This document shows, one piece after another, positions 36,322 through 48,200 of a DNA stretch of 64,000 nucleotides. The first letter of the stretch is position 1; every line of letters begins with the position of its first letter. The notes beneath the pieces were generated by a model. It saw only the letters and a list, made by a program, of their open reading frames with translations. It searched no databases and was not told the origin of the DNA. The position numbers and the translations under genes were made by a program. Origin of the DNA: Brachypodium distachyon (Eukaryota > Streptophyta > Magnoliopsida > Poales > Poaceae); the NCBI RefSeq assembly GCF_000005505.3, contig NC_016134.3, forward strand, positions 44,048,650 to 44,112,649, given 5' to 3'.

Positions 36322-39300
36322 ATGCCAATCTCACCTTCAATGAGGAGATCTCCAGCAAAGGAGATTGCCCACAAGAGGGGCCAGAGTTTTGGGAGCAAAC
36401 TGCCTGCTAAATCAACGGATGATGAGCTCATGTTGTTCAATGATATGCAGAGAAGTGAGAGGGAGAACTTCTTACTGGAATCATCAGATATTTTCCATGA
36501 GTCATTCTGTAATGCTTATAAATACCCCCCTTTCATATATTCAGTTTTTTTTGTAACATGCTATTTCAGAGTGTGTGGAAGGTGCTGTATGATTTGTATT
36601 CACTGTTACTTATTTGTGTCTTATCCCCTTGCTTCAGCAAAGTTGAGCTATTGTCCGGATTTCAAGCTTGGTGTCAACATTGCTGGACGAGTAGAAAGCC
36701 GTGATCTACTTAATGTGGACGGTGATAAAACTGATTATGATTGGTATGCAACTATGCACACCTCGCAGCATATTGCTTTGTTTTGTTTCTTCATGACAAT
36801 TGCTGTTATTTTAATTGTTTTAACGAATCTAGCTTTTGTAGATGTTCGGTGAATATAATCTGCATAGTCATGCGATGAATGTTAACATATCGTTCCTAAG
36901 ATGTATTAGAGCTACCTGTCTTCGTGCTGTTTAGTAGATTGAATATGAGTTCGTTTCTTATTCGAAATTTACTGGGTAAGCTGCAAACTGTCAACTGCTA
37001 AGGTTCTGATTGATTATGATGCGGGTGTGTGCATTAGGAATTTTGTAAGTGAGACCGATTGTGAAATTTTTAAGTCTGTTAGTCTCCATAATGTCAAATG
37101 TAAAAAACATCTCCTTATGCAGTGAGTTCTTTTATAATATCTGCAACCAATGTACAAATAAAATTTCATTGGACAGGTTGCTGACTCCTCCAGAGACACC
37201 ACTTTTTCGTTCATTGGATAACGAGGAAGACCACCGCATTGGTCTGGCTCCTAGAGGCAGGGCTCAGACTAAGCCGGTATCAATTTCAAGGTCATCAACA
37301 GTAAGTGTTTTTATCTCATGGAAGTTCTTGGAGTTCTAAATATGTAGGACCTGTACTGGTCAAGTGGCAATATTCTTGTTTAATCTATACGCAGATGGAA
37401 AGTACTCAAAGATCTAGAAGAAGCAGTGCAAGTCCAAATAGGCTTAGCCCATCACCACGCGCAAATTGCGGTGCAGCATTTGCAAGGACAAGGTCATCAA
37501 ATTCACCTTCTCGATGTAGCCCATTACTTGCTCCACAACCATCTGCAGCATCACCAAGATCTTTAACTCCTCCAGCTCGTAACACATTAACACCTCCACG
37601 AAGGTCGCCGAGTCCTGTCTCGAGGAGGGTGATTACCCCTTCAAGTGGCCTAACATCGAATGGAACTAGGGGAACCTCGCCTGTAAAAGATAATCGCAGG
37701 TCATCTTTACCAAAACTTCAAAGTTGGCAGTTAAATGATCCTGGTTTCTCTTCCGATGCACCTCCAAATCTTCGCACGTCTCTGCCGGATCGACCATTAT
37801 CCCGTTCAAGGGGTGGATCCCCTTCATCTTTCAGTGGATTGGACATGGGTTCAAGAGGGAGCAGACGATCAATGTCTCCAACTCCATCAAGAAGGGCCAG
37901 TTCATCCCATAGTAATGAACGAGATCGTTTCAGCTCATGCAGCAAAGCTTCTGCAACATCTTCTGGCGATGATGATCTGGACTGTGTGCAATCTGTTGCA
38001 GTTGGCTATGCTGGTAGCTCAGCTGTAAAAAATAGCCTGTCAGTGATGACGACCAAAGCTATAGCATCATCAAAGAAAGCATCCAAGAGTTTCTCCCCTA
38101 ATTCCGCTCCAAAGCGAACCTTTGATTCTGCTGTTTGGTTGATGGTACGTTGTTATGCTTTGCTGTTATGATGATGATTGAATATTTCCTTGTGTTGCAT
38201 GGTATTATTTCCCTAAGTATATAATCGGTAATCCATTTTATAAACTGGGAAAACATTACATATCTTACATTTCTTATGCAACTTGATTCTGGTCAGCTGG
38301 TATCACCATGTCAGGGACGGTGGAGCTAATGTGGCAAGCTGTGGTGCCCGCTACACCTTGATCCAGCCGCAAGTACCAAAACCCCACAGTCCAGCCGACA
38401 TCTTTCTTCCCTAGAACCTGCAGCGGTGCCATTAGTGGCAGTGCCAGTAGTCTGTCCGTGAAAGAAGATGGGAGCGAATAGGTATTCTAGGTAGTCTTGG
38501 GCCGTGTGTGTTTTTTAATTGGTGAGCTGAAGGGGCAGGTAGATCGTGGCCTGGGTCAACCCCCAGTTGATGGATCAACCCCTCTTCAGCCTGGAGTATG
38601 GTACTCCCTCCGTCCAGAAATCGAAGGCCAAATCCCAAATCTGAAATTTCCATAAATACGTGGCTACTTTTCTTCCTTGAGTTAATTTGTTACCTACCCT
38701 GCCACAACCCTAGCACAAAATCTCATTGTTACTCGCACCTTACTTGGTGATTGGTGTGCATGCATGCATAACTTAATTGCTCCTTGTTGCAAGAGAATAT
38801 GTTCTCCCATACTTCCGTTGGCTAAACAAAAAATCCTTACTACTACGCACTACTAAAAGGATTTTCCTCGGTTCCCGTGATCTTGGAAAATGGCCTTGTA
38901 TTTCTGGATGGATGGACTTGGAGCTACTTGTCCATGGCTACGCGCAACGCTAGAAATGACACGACATAATACACGTTCATGCTATACATTAACTCTGCCA
39001 CACCAAGAAATTTGTCTGTCCTCCGCCACTTGCTGGTGTCATATTCCATTCGAATGATTTGGCAGTAGGCACCTTGTGCAATGGTATATTTTTTGAATTC
39101 TGCTAGAAACTATGTTTGACAGCAAGATTATATGGCACTATGCGTTCTTTTTCGGGCGTTGGTTGAAACGGTGAATCTCAAATTAAATATTATCAAGAAA
39201 GAGTTTGTAGCCTTGTGGGTTCTCCATGGAATTTTTTAAATGAGAGCACCATACCATAACTCAGCATACCGCCAAGTTTACCTCAATCATTTTCTGTATC

Positions 39301-42300
39301 TTCATTATTCGGACTTTATTAAAAAACCCATCTGCTTGGGAGTGCTACAGATGTTGCACATGATTACATAAAGTAAAATACTCCCTCCGTTTCATAATTC
39401 TTGTCTCAAATTTGACCAAAAATGGATGTATCTATTCCTAAAAAGTGTCTAGACACATGTAATATTTTGACAAGAATTATGGAACGGAGGGAGTACTCTA
39501 TAGCGATTTCATTCAATGAACATAGTTTTCCCTCTAGTACTGTACTCGTTGTACACATTGCTTGATGTTTCATGCAGTTGGTCTTCTTTTAGTGTAACTC
39601 AGTCCTATACTATATTCTGGTTTCATAAATCTTAAGAGGAAAACTGTGGTGTTCTTTTTCTAGGATCACCGCAAAGCTCCTCAAGATATGTTCAGGCCAC
39701 TGTTATCAAGCGTTCCCACCACCACTTTTGGTGCTGGAAAAGGAAGTAATGTGCATCGGCCAATGCTCTCGCGCAATTCCTCAGTCACAACCAGCAGTAA
39801 CGTGCATCAGCCAATGCTCTCACGCGTTCCCACCACCTCTGAGCACGGAGCCACTTTTGGTCCTTTTATGGAACCTGATCAAGAACGGCATTATATATCT
39901 GGTGAATTGGAAGCAACTGCTAGTTCTGGAATTCATGAAGACATATTTATGTTTGATAAATTGGACGAGCAGAATGAAGGGCCCAGTTGTCAGCAGCACA
40001 GTTTATCATCTATTCCAAGTAGCCCAGAAGAATCATCAATCACAGAACAATATGTAAAAAGCTGTAGATGGGACCTTGATATGGAAAGAAGCAGAACAGC
40101 GAATCAGATTTCAAGTGATGTTTTAGGTAGTACTGAGGCTGGCCATGGTAAACTGGCTACATGCGCTAGGTGTAGAAAGTTATTCAATGCGGTGAATGTG
40201 GATGTGGATGGGTGTGATTATTGTGAAGAATGTGCATCAAGGGATGGAACTTTTTCCACAAACCATGAGACACACACTACAGAAACACCACATCAGCAAG
40301 ACTATAAAGCTTGTATTGCAGCCCCACATTGTGCAGAAGATAGCAGTGAGGCATCTCTTGACCATCAACCAGTGATCAATGAGCCTCCTGCTGATTCTTC
40401 GCAACTGGTGGACACAACCGAGGAAACGTTGCTGGGGGAACGCTTGAAGAATCTTGCAGAAAATAATAGGCCGCATTTTATTGAAGACTCTTCACTAGGA
40501 CATAACAATGACATTTCATCGCATCGAGTTAATGTAGGTGGCTATCAACCAGAAGAATCAACACCTGTGGAGTATGACCATTTCAGGGACCAAAATGGTA
40601 ACCACAATGATGAAATTTCCCGATGTTTGCCAGAGATATGTTTCCAAGGTAGTGAGTTTATGTCTGACATAACAACCGGTGATTGTCATAAATCAACTGG
40701 ATCGCCTAGCCATAAGGTTAATAATGCCGAAGGAACAGGCATATCAGTATTCCCACTGCAGAAGTCAAGCAGCAACAAATGGCCTGTTGTGGAAGGAAGG
40801 CCCTTGGCTGCTACAAACATTCTTTGTTCGGAACGTTATTATACGAGAGATAATGACAATACGATGAGGTATATCCTTGGACGTGATAGTTCTTCGGCCA
40901 CTTCTTCCATTGATGTAGGGTGTTCTAGGCAATTAGACATAAGCTTTGAGCGCCTTAAAAGTAATCAGCATGGTGATGTTGATAAGTCTCAAATAGGCAG
41001 CAACGTGAGTCGTCAAAGCATTGCTTCTGTATCAGATATGTCAACCAGTGGTTCTTCAGTTTCATTTTGCCCTCGGAGTGATGTAAATGTTGATGCTTGT
41101 TGTCCAACAGATAATTCAGAAAATGATGTTTCAACTATGATTTCTAGAAGAGAAAATGGATCTTGTAAAGATGCTCTGTCAAGTGCTATAGAGTGCTGGT
41201 CTGTAGCACAAGCTATTGCAAGCAACGATAATGAAGCTGTTGGAGATGTAGTAATTCGGAATCAAGAAGCAGACAAGATGGCTCATGATGATGATTTATG
41301 TGCTAACATGTCTGTAGACGCTGATAGAAACTGCATAAGAAGTCAAGAAGAAGATGTTTCTGCTATCACCAGCTATCCAGTTGAGATTCCTGAACATCCT
41401 CATGCATGTGAGAGCAGTTGTGATAGTCGTCAGGTGCAGTCTGAAGCAGTTTCGGCTTCCGATGAGACAAACATGTTTGATGATTGTTCTGTGTCTGCCA
41501 TCTCAGATGAGGGTGTGCTGGTTTCTGCAACAGAGCCTAAAATAGAGGATCTTCCAAATAATGGTATGTGTCCATGACTTTCTAGTTTTTGTATTCACTT
41601 TCCTGCCCTCATAGAGTTCTGCTTCTTTAATTTTTAACTCTTTATTTACCATTAATGTGTTTTCCTGGGTGTATTTTGGCACAAAAATGTTATGACCTTG
41701 TTTGAGATTATCTATTTTGTGGCACTAAGGAACTGTTGCTAGATACATGAGGACATTTTCAGGGAAAAAACATCTGCTTTTAGAAACCGAAGAGAAATTA
41801 TAATAATTTATGTAACTCTGTGACTAAGGGCATCCCTAATTCCTAATACTCCCTCCGTCCTGAAATAAGTGATGTGGATTTGTATAAGAATCTATACAAA
41901 TCTACGTTACTTATTTCAGGACGGATCTTATACAAGTCCACGTTATTTATTTCAGGACGGAGGGAGTACATGATAAACATAATTAGCCAATTTGTCCGGC
42001 TCATGTAAAATAATTTGGACAAGAGGCCTTGGTTAAGATTGTTTCATATAATTCGCTTCCTCCCATAGCAAATACTTCACACTTTTGTTCATTCTTCTCC
42101 ATGATGCCCTCCCATATCTAGATTTTCAAATGGAGCCAAGTAAAGACAATAGATTGCTCATCTTGTTCGGAAAGTAATTGATGAAGTACAAAAGCTTCAT
42201 TCAATGTGCACACAACGCCGAAGAACCAAAATCCAACAGGCGACTAGTAGACTTACCACCTGCACAGGTTTCACGCATGCATCTTTAATCTCAAAACGTT

Positions 42301-42915
42301 TTTTACAATAGTATTTTCTTGTGCTTATGAGGTCATTTTGCATGCCTGCTACATCCACATTAAATTCACTGATTTTTGTGTACACATCAAAAGTAGTTTG
42401 TATAATGCAGATCTATTACATCTTCTTTCAGACCTTAACCAATAAGTGGTAATCTTTTTTAAGGGATGAATATCATTAACATAACATAATTTTTTTTTGC
42501 CTGACTTGTAGAAGGATCAAGGAAACAAATTCAGAGAAGTTTCACTTTAGAAGAGGCTACCGATACAATTCTCTTCTGTAGTTCCATTGTTCATGACCTG
42601 ACATATAAGGCTGCAACAATTGCAATGGAGCATGAGCAGGAATCTGAACTTGCTGGTGCCCCTCGGCCAACAGTCATGCAAATAGGTAAATCCATTCGAA
42701 GGGAAGATGGCTTGTTGAAGCTGCCTCACAGACAAACACCACAACCCAGGGTTCGAAAGAAAAAAATAGAAAGTGAAACCATCACAGAAATAACGAAGAC
42801 GGAAATCATTGCTAAAGATCCTGTAGCTGTACATTCTGCTTCTGAAGTTACAAAGGCATCCGATAGCATGAAGCCTCCAAAGATGGAATCGAAGTGCAAT
42901 TGCACGATTATGTAA
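36322..42915 (+). CDS. Large Ser/Pro-rich basic protein, BPP / At1g27850 type, with C-terminal CaaX box
   Basis: This is a protein of about 1156 residues. Coding exons are 36322-36508, 36638-36743, 37177-37300, 37395-38144, 39664-41563 and 42512-42915, GT-AG with matching phases. The N-terminal block is diagnostic: MPISPSMRRSPAKEIAHKRG, DDELMLFNDMQRSERENFLL, LLNVDGDKTDYDWLLTPPETP. This is the start shared by Arabidopsis basic proline-rich proteins (BPP1/At2g40070, reported as microtubule-associated) and the longer At1g27850 type. Exon 4 is a Ser/Arg/Pro-rich low-complexity region (SPSPR, SRRSMSPTPSRRASS) likely to bind microtubules or be phosphorylated. Exon 5 is acidic, with one possible zinc site, CARCRKLF then CDYCEEC. 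The C-terminal block holds SFTLEEATDTILFCSSIVHD and ends KCNCTIM, where CTIM is a CaaX prenylation box. Function of the long form is unknown. BPP membership is by recalled similarity. Confidence 0.82.
38604..38625 (+). mobile_element. Isolated Stowaway end in intron 4 of the BPP-like gene
   Basis: CTCCCTCCGTCCAGAAAT after TA is a typical left end, but no inverted partner lies nearby. Confidence 0.5.
39381..39493. mobile_element. Stowaway MITE in intron 4 of the BPP-like gene
   Basis: Near-perfect inverted ends (CTCCCTCCGTTTCATAATTC and complement) flanked by TA, with the interior aaatggatgtatctattcct. This is the best preserved member of the 113-bp family. Confidence 0.92.
41849..41966. mobile_element. 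Stowaway MITE with internally duplicated right arm, intron 5 of the BPP-like gene
   Basis: The ends CTCCCTCCGTCCTGAAATAA and complement are flanked by TA. The right arm (cgttacttatttcaggacgg) occurs twice, at about 41905 and 41940, separated by atcttatacaagtccac, so the element carries an extra partial arm. Confidence 0.88.
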
Positions 42916-44466
42916 CTTCTCCAGGAAAATATGACCAGGAGACTTCTGATCTGAGTTGAAATCCATGTGTGGCGGTTTTATTTCGCGAAAGTCAGTTCCG
43001 TGGTGTAATTCTGGCTTCCCCTTTTTCCTCGATGTTTGTTTCTGTGAAGTTTTGCTTGTCATGTGGTGCAATTTTAATCTCCTCAAAGTTGTTACACTTC
43101 TATTCTACACAAAAGAAAAGTGTGAAGTTTGGCTAATACAAATGTGCTGTTAGGATCACATGCAGCTGCTGTGTAGTGCTACTGTACGATCCGGTTCCAC
43201 GTGAAGAAACTGTATTTTGGGCTCATTTTTTATTTTTGTATTTAGCATTCTTTTGTGGAGAAAACCAAATGCGCGTATTGTTTCTTTTCTTACTCGAGAG
43301 CTACAACGCTAAGGGCACTCCCAATGGAGTGACGTCGGTTTTTCTATTGCCACTTAATAATTGATGATATGAGAGAGATAGTTGGAAAAAAAGTGTGAGC
43401 CCTTAAGTCTTAAGTAAAAAGATGATCTCTTCACGAGGATAAGATATAATTTCCCATTATGATACATTTACATTATCTTGACATTTATTTATTTAATCTT
43501 ATTTCAATTTATTATTAATCGCAAGGTATGACGGAAAAAAAGATAACCTATTGTTTGACATGTTTTATTGTCTTCTGTAAATAACATGAAACATATAAGA
43601 GAATTTGTGTTATTTATCATTGTACATGTCGCCTCATCTCTCTTTCCCAACTTAGACCATCTCCAACAGGTTCCCTATATTTGGGTTCCTAAAATTAGTT
43701 TTAGGGACAGGAGAGAGAAGAAGTTGGGTTCCCTCTTTTTCATCAAACTTTCCTCTTTGTTCAGCTTCATTAATCCTGAATGTTTGAGAGGATTTTTCAT
43801 GTTTCTTGTGTAACTTTTAGCTATTCCATCCCTCAAGAAGATTACTTTTCACACCGACAATTTTTTTTATGGTTTGTTTGGTAACCCACGTTTCTTTTCT
43901 TTTCATTTGGTAGGAACGAAGTGAAATCAAATTTGTATTAGGAATTTTTTCTTTGAATTTGGATGTTCAAAAATCATGTTTGTCAGCCACATAGATTTGT
44001 AAAATGAGAGACAAATCTAAAAAAAAAAATCTTTTACAAAAAGGATTGGTGCTAGGTATATATGTGATTCCATGAAATTTTATACTGAATTCCTGTAGCT
44101 AAATCATGGATGCCAAACGAGCTGTTAGTAGTTACTACAGATTGCATGGAGAATTTTAAAAAAGATCCAATCAAACTTAGGAGCATAAATAAATCTTAAA
44201 CAAATACTCAAAAGAACTGTTTTTGAGAGCATCTCTAGCATTATCGTTTGACATCAGGAAGAACAGATACTGAAAACGAAAACCGCAAATTTGAAAATTT
44301 AAGCATAGAAGATTCGCGTGTCGAAGCATCGCAAGTTCATACATAGAAACTTCATAAATTTACACAGATCTAATACGAGTAGAGCAAGTTCATACATAAT
44401 TAAAAGTATCGTTAATAAACCTAATTACGAAACCCAAAAATGAATTGTTGGCTGGCTCCGGCTCCT
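42916..44466. other. 3' UTR of the BPP-like gene and intergenic DNA
   Basis: The 3' UTR probably reaches about 43.2 kb. Isolated Harbinger/Tourist-style ends occur near 43315 (gggcactcccaatggag), 43655 (gaccatctccaacagg) and 44226 (gagcatctctagc), but I cannot pair them into elements. Confidence 0.4.
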
Positions 44467-44769
44467 CTACCTAGTCCTCGGCGGTTCCTTGTCGGAGAAG
44501 AGCAACCCGTAGTCCTCGGAGTCCGGATAGGCGTTGAGGTCCTCCTTAGACCTTTGGATCACGACGGTGAGGTCGTCCTGGAACTGCTGCTCGCGGCGGA
44601 GCTCCTCATCATCATTGGTGACGATGGAGGCGGCCACCGCGTGCTGGTACTCCTCCTCCGTGGCAGGGGAAGCAGAGTTGATGTGCTGCATTTTGGTGGA
44701 GAAGGAGGAGCGAGGGGCTTGGTGGAGAAGAAGGAGAGGAAGGCGCTCCGCCTTCGGATTTGGTGGCAT
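44467..44769 (-). CDS. Hypothetical 100-residue ORF, possibly transposon-derived
   Basis: The minus-strand frame reads MPPNPKAERLPLLLLHQAPR, then a hydrophilic acidic part with NDDEELRREQQFQDDLTVVI. I do not recognise it. It lies between unpaired Harbinger-like ends and has no introns or conserved partner in the window. It may be a fragment of an element's accessory ORF or a chance frame. Confidence 0.2.
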   Translation of the reverse strand: MPPNPKAERLPLLLLHQAPRSSFSTKMQHINSASPATEEEYQHAVAASIVTNDDEELRREQQFQDDLTVVIQRSKEDLNAYPDSEDYGLLFSDKEPPRTR

Positions 44770-45231
44770 TTCGGTAACCTGAATTCAGAGCGCTTGGAAG
44801 TGGCATTTCGGTAACACGAATTCATTTATGCGGGCCGGGCCAGTTTGGTATCTCGGGTAGTTTTTTGGCCCAAAACCGAATAAAAATGAACTGTGTTTTT
44901 TTGACAGTATAATAAAATGAACTGTCTTATTTTTACAGTATAAAAAAAATTAATTGTGTTGCATAACCAGCTCCATAGAACAAAACAAAACTTGGTTGCG
45001 TTGCTTTAGCCGTTAACGACACACGAAGCAGGTGCCGATCCACCGCCGTGGCGCCGTCCTTCAAGTCGACCGAGCCTGGTCGTAGATCCGGTGGCCTGCC
45101 CCTTCCTGCCGCGGCCTCCATTGTCGATTTCCTCCTCGTCTCGTCCGCCTCCGCCCCGAAACCCAGTCAGCTCATCCAATTCATTCGCAGATCAACGCAC
45201 AGCCGCTTCCTCCCAGATCTCCCCCGCCGCC
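44770..45231. other. Spacer and 5' leader of SEC10
   Basis: The last 200 bases are GC-rich and should contain the SEC10 promoter edge and 5' UTR. No upstream ORF of note is seen. Confidence 0.4.
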
Positions 45232-48200
45232 ATGCCGCCGGCGAATGACCCGCCCGCGGCGCTGCCCCTCACCCTCGACCTCGAGGACTTCAAGGTGCGT
45301 CCTCCCCTCCCCCCTGCTCCCTCATTCGATTCGATTCGATTCGGCTGGGTGTCTCCCCTTCCATGCGTTCTACAGACCTAAGCGTTGTGGTTTGCAGGGG
45401 GACTTCTCCTTCGACGCGCTGTTCGGGAGCCTGGTGGACGAGCTGCTGCCGGAGTTCCGCGGGGACGACGCCGCGGGGGTGCCCCCGCCCCCGCCGCCCC
45501 TGCTCGGGGCCGCGCCGCCCGTCTTCCCGGCCGTCGACGAGCTGCTCGGGCTCTTCAAGCACTCCTGCAAGGAGCTCGTCGATCTCCGTCGCCAGGTCGG
45601 TTCAGACTAGCCTCGCTGGTGCCTGTTTGGCTGCGTGTGTGGCTTGGTTCGTTGGTTGGTGATGGCATGGGCTGATGCTGGAGTGTTTTCCATCTCTTTT
45701 TGTTCCTAGATTGATAAGAGGCTCCAGAATCTGAAGAAGGAGGTCGCCACACAGGACGCCAAACACCGCAAGACGCTTGGGGAGGTTAGTTTAGTGTGCT
45801 TGCATGTTTTCCTACGTGTGTGGATTACTATTGATGTTATAATTGGAAATTAGAGAAAGACAGCTACAATGGAAGTAGTTGAAATGAGGAACAAGAACAG
45901 CTAAATGGGATGTAAACCCTGCATAGATTGGGAGTACTGAGTACAAATTACTTTGATATAGACTATAGAGACAATGACCCGTGCATAACTCGAAGACCTA
46001 TCGGTGGAATATTATGTTTGTGTTTCTTCTTCATCGTATTCGCTGAGATGAAAGTGCCACTCTAAATTGGTAGTTAATTAGTTATGCCATCAACATGCAG
46101 AAAAGATTCAGCGGGAGGAATCTTATGTTGCTTATAGGTCAACTCTGTTCTTTTGTGTTCGTCGCTTTATGATCCATATCAACCTATGATCCATGGTTTG
46201 TTGTCCCCTTTTATCATCTTCACTCAGTATATTTATGTACAGCTATACAGTCGAAGTCTGGAATTGCATATTTTACTAGTCTTTTCTTGCAAGTAAATCT
46301 TGTTACAGACAGATGTTGCTTCTCTAACCCTCTTGTCCTGTTGGACCTCATCAGTTGCTCGAAAGGTCCCTTTTCTTTTAATATTCCAAATTTAAACACC
46401 GGACAAAGTTTAATTTAGCCGTTTTGTAGAGAAGTTCTTGAGTAGTTGCTGAAAAGGGGCAGTTTGGGGATGCAAGAATCAGAAGAAAGTACGTGACATA
46501 ACTACAGCAGAAAACTGAAAAGTGTGAGGCGTGCATTTTACGAGCTTACTTAGAGCAATAGTCATCGTCTCAAGTTTGTATGGGTACACCTCTTGTTCAA
46601 TTAAACTGTAGTCATGAAGGAAATTTCTGACCAGGAAAGCATGCCCGGAAGAGATTTGTATTGTATACATACACTTCTGTTTGCTTTTGGTACTTTGGTT
46701 ATAAATGTCTATCTTATTGTTAAAAGCAAGCTGGGATGTGGGATGTTTGATTTTAGAAAGTCAGCTACACATTTCTATAGTTTACCATTTTTGGATTGTG
46801 ATATTGTTAAACTAAACCAGATAATGTGGCTCCCCTATGCTTTTGTCCCTTGGGATCCTGGCAAACAGGATCAAATTGTTACTTTTGAATAATTTTGTGC
46901 ACAATCTCCTTTTTAACCTTTCAGTGTTAATCGTAAAGTGCCCAATAGAAATAAATCCTTGAACTGACAATAAATGTTGTTCAGTAAGTAGAACATATTA
47001 GTTGCTCACTTTCTGGTTAGTAAGGGTACGAGGAAACTGTTCTTCCAACCAGTGTTGGCAAGTTGAATAACAAAGAGTCATGCAGAAGAAGAGAACTACA
47101 AGAATCTGTATATTGGTTTCGACGTTCCAACTGATCACATTTTGTTTCAAGACTTCAAAGAATTGCTCTTTTGGGACCTGCAAGTTGTAAGCTCCAATAT
47201 GGAGTTATTTTTTTGTATGGGTTCTTACCTTGAAATGGATTCATTCGGTATGATCCCAGATCAGCACTATTATCTGTAGTGAAGCCGTTGAAGCAATCAG
47301 TGAATATTTTAGCTTAAACATGAATGATTTCAAAATTGATGATCTTAATTTATTTGTTGCATAAACAAGATAGTGTAACCAGATATTGGCTGCTATTTAA
47401 AACGGAAAACTGTTTTCTTTATCTATTTTTGAATAGAAAATACATGAAGATGGTTATTTTGTGCAAACATTTTGAGTTATCTGCTAATTATCTCTAATCT
47501 TTACTGTGGAACCTGCACTTTCAATGTATTTCCAAGATCATTATGCAACCTTGTTTCAATTTTGCTGATTCATCATATGCGAGAGCTTGGTGATTGATTT
47601 TGTTTCCCCTTACTTTTAAGGAATATAAAGTACATATAACAACGGGATATTCTTCCAATATAATATACATGTTTTGTTGAAATAGTGATTCTGGTTAGTT
47701 TTTTATGTTCACTGTCGTATTGTTTTCCAGCTCGAGAAAGGTGTGGACGGTTTATTTGATAGCTTTGCTAGGTTGGATTCCCGAATCTCCAGTGTCGGGC
47801 AAACTGCTGCCAAAATTGGTGACCATCTGCAGGTGATTTTATGTTATTATTGTGCATAATCATTTCTTGCAACTTCAGTCTTTGGTTAGTTTTTTTTGTT
47901 GTCGTCCTCTACAATCTTAAGATCAGAATTTACTTCTCACCTCAGAGTGCAGAGTCTCAGAGGGAAACCGCCAGTCAGACGATTGAGCTCATCAAGGTAT
48001 CATAACTTTTTAGTTCGAGACAACTGTTGTCCCTTGAATGATATTGATCTAATTTTAACTGAAATGTTCTTCTTATTTAGTATCTGATGGAGTTCAACAG
48101 CACACCTGGGGACCTTATGGAACTTTCTCCTTTATTTTCTGATGATAGCCGTGTTGCTGAGGCTGCTTCAATTGCACAGAAATTGCGTAAGCTCTCAGCC

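Noticed and set aside
43315..44240. A large Harbinger element bounded by gggcactcccaatgg and gagcatctctagc ends
   Set aside because: The ends are in the same orientation or unpaired, and no TTA/TAA duplication pair fits.
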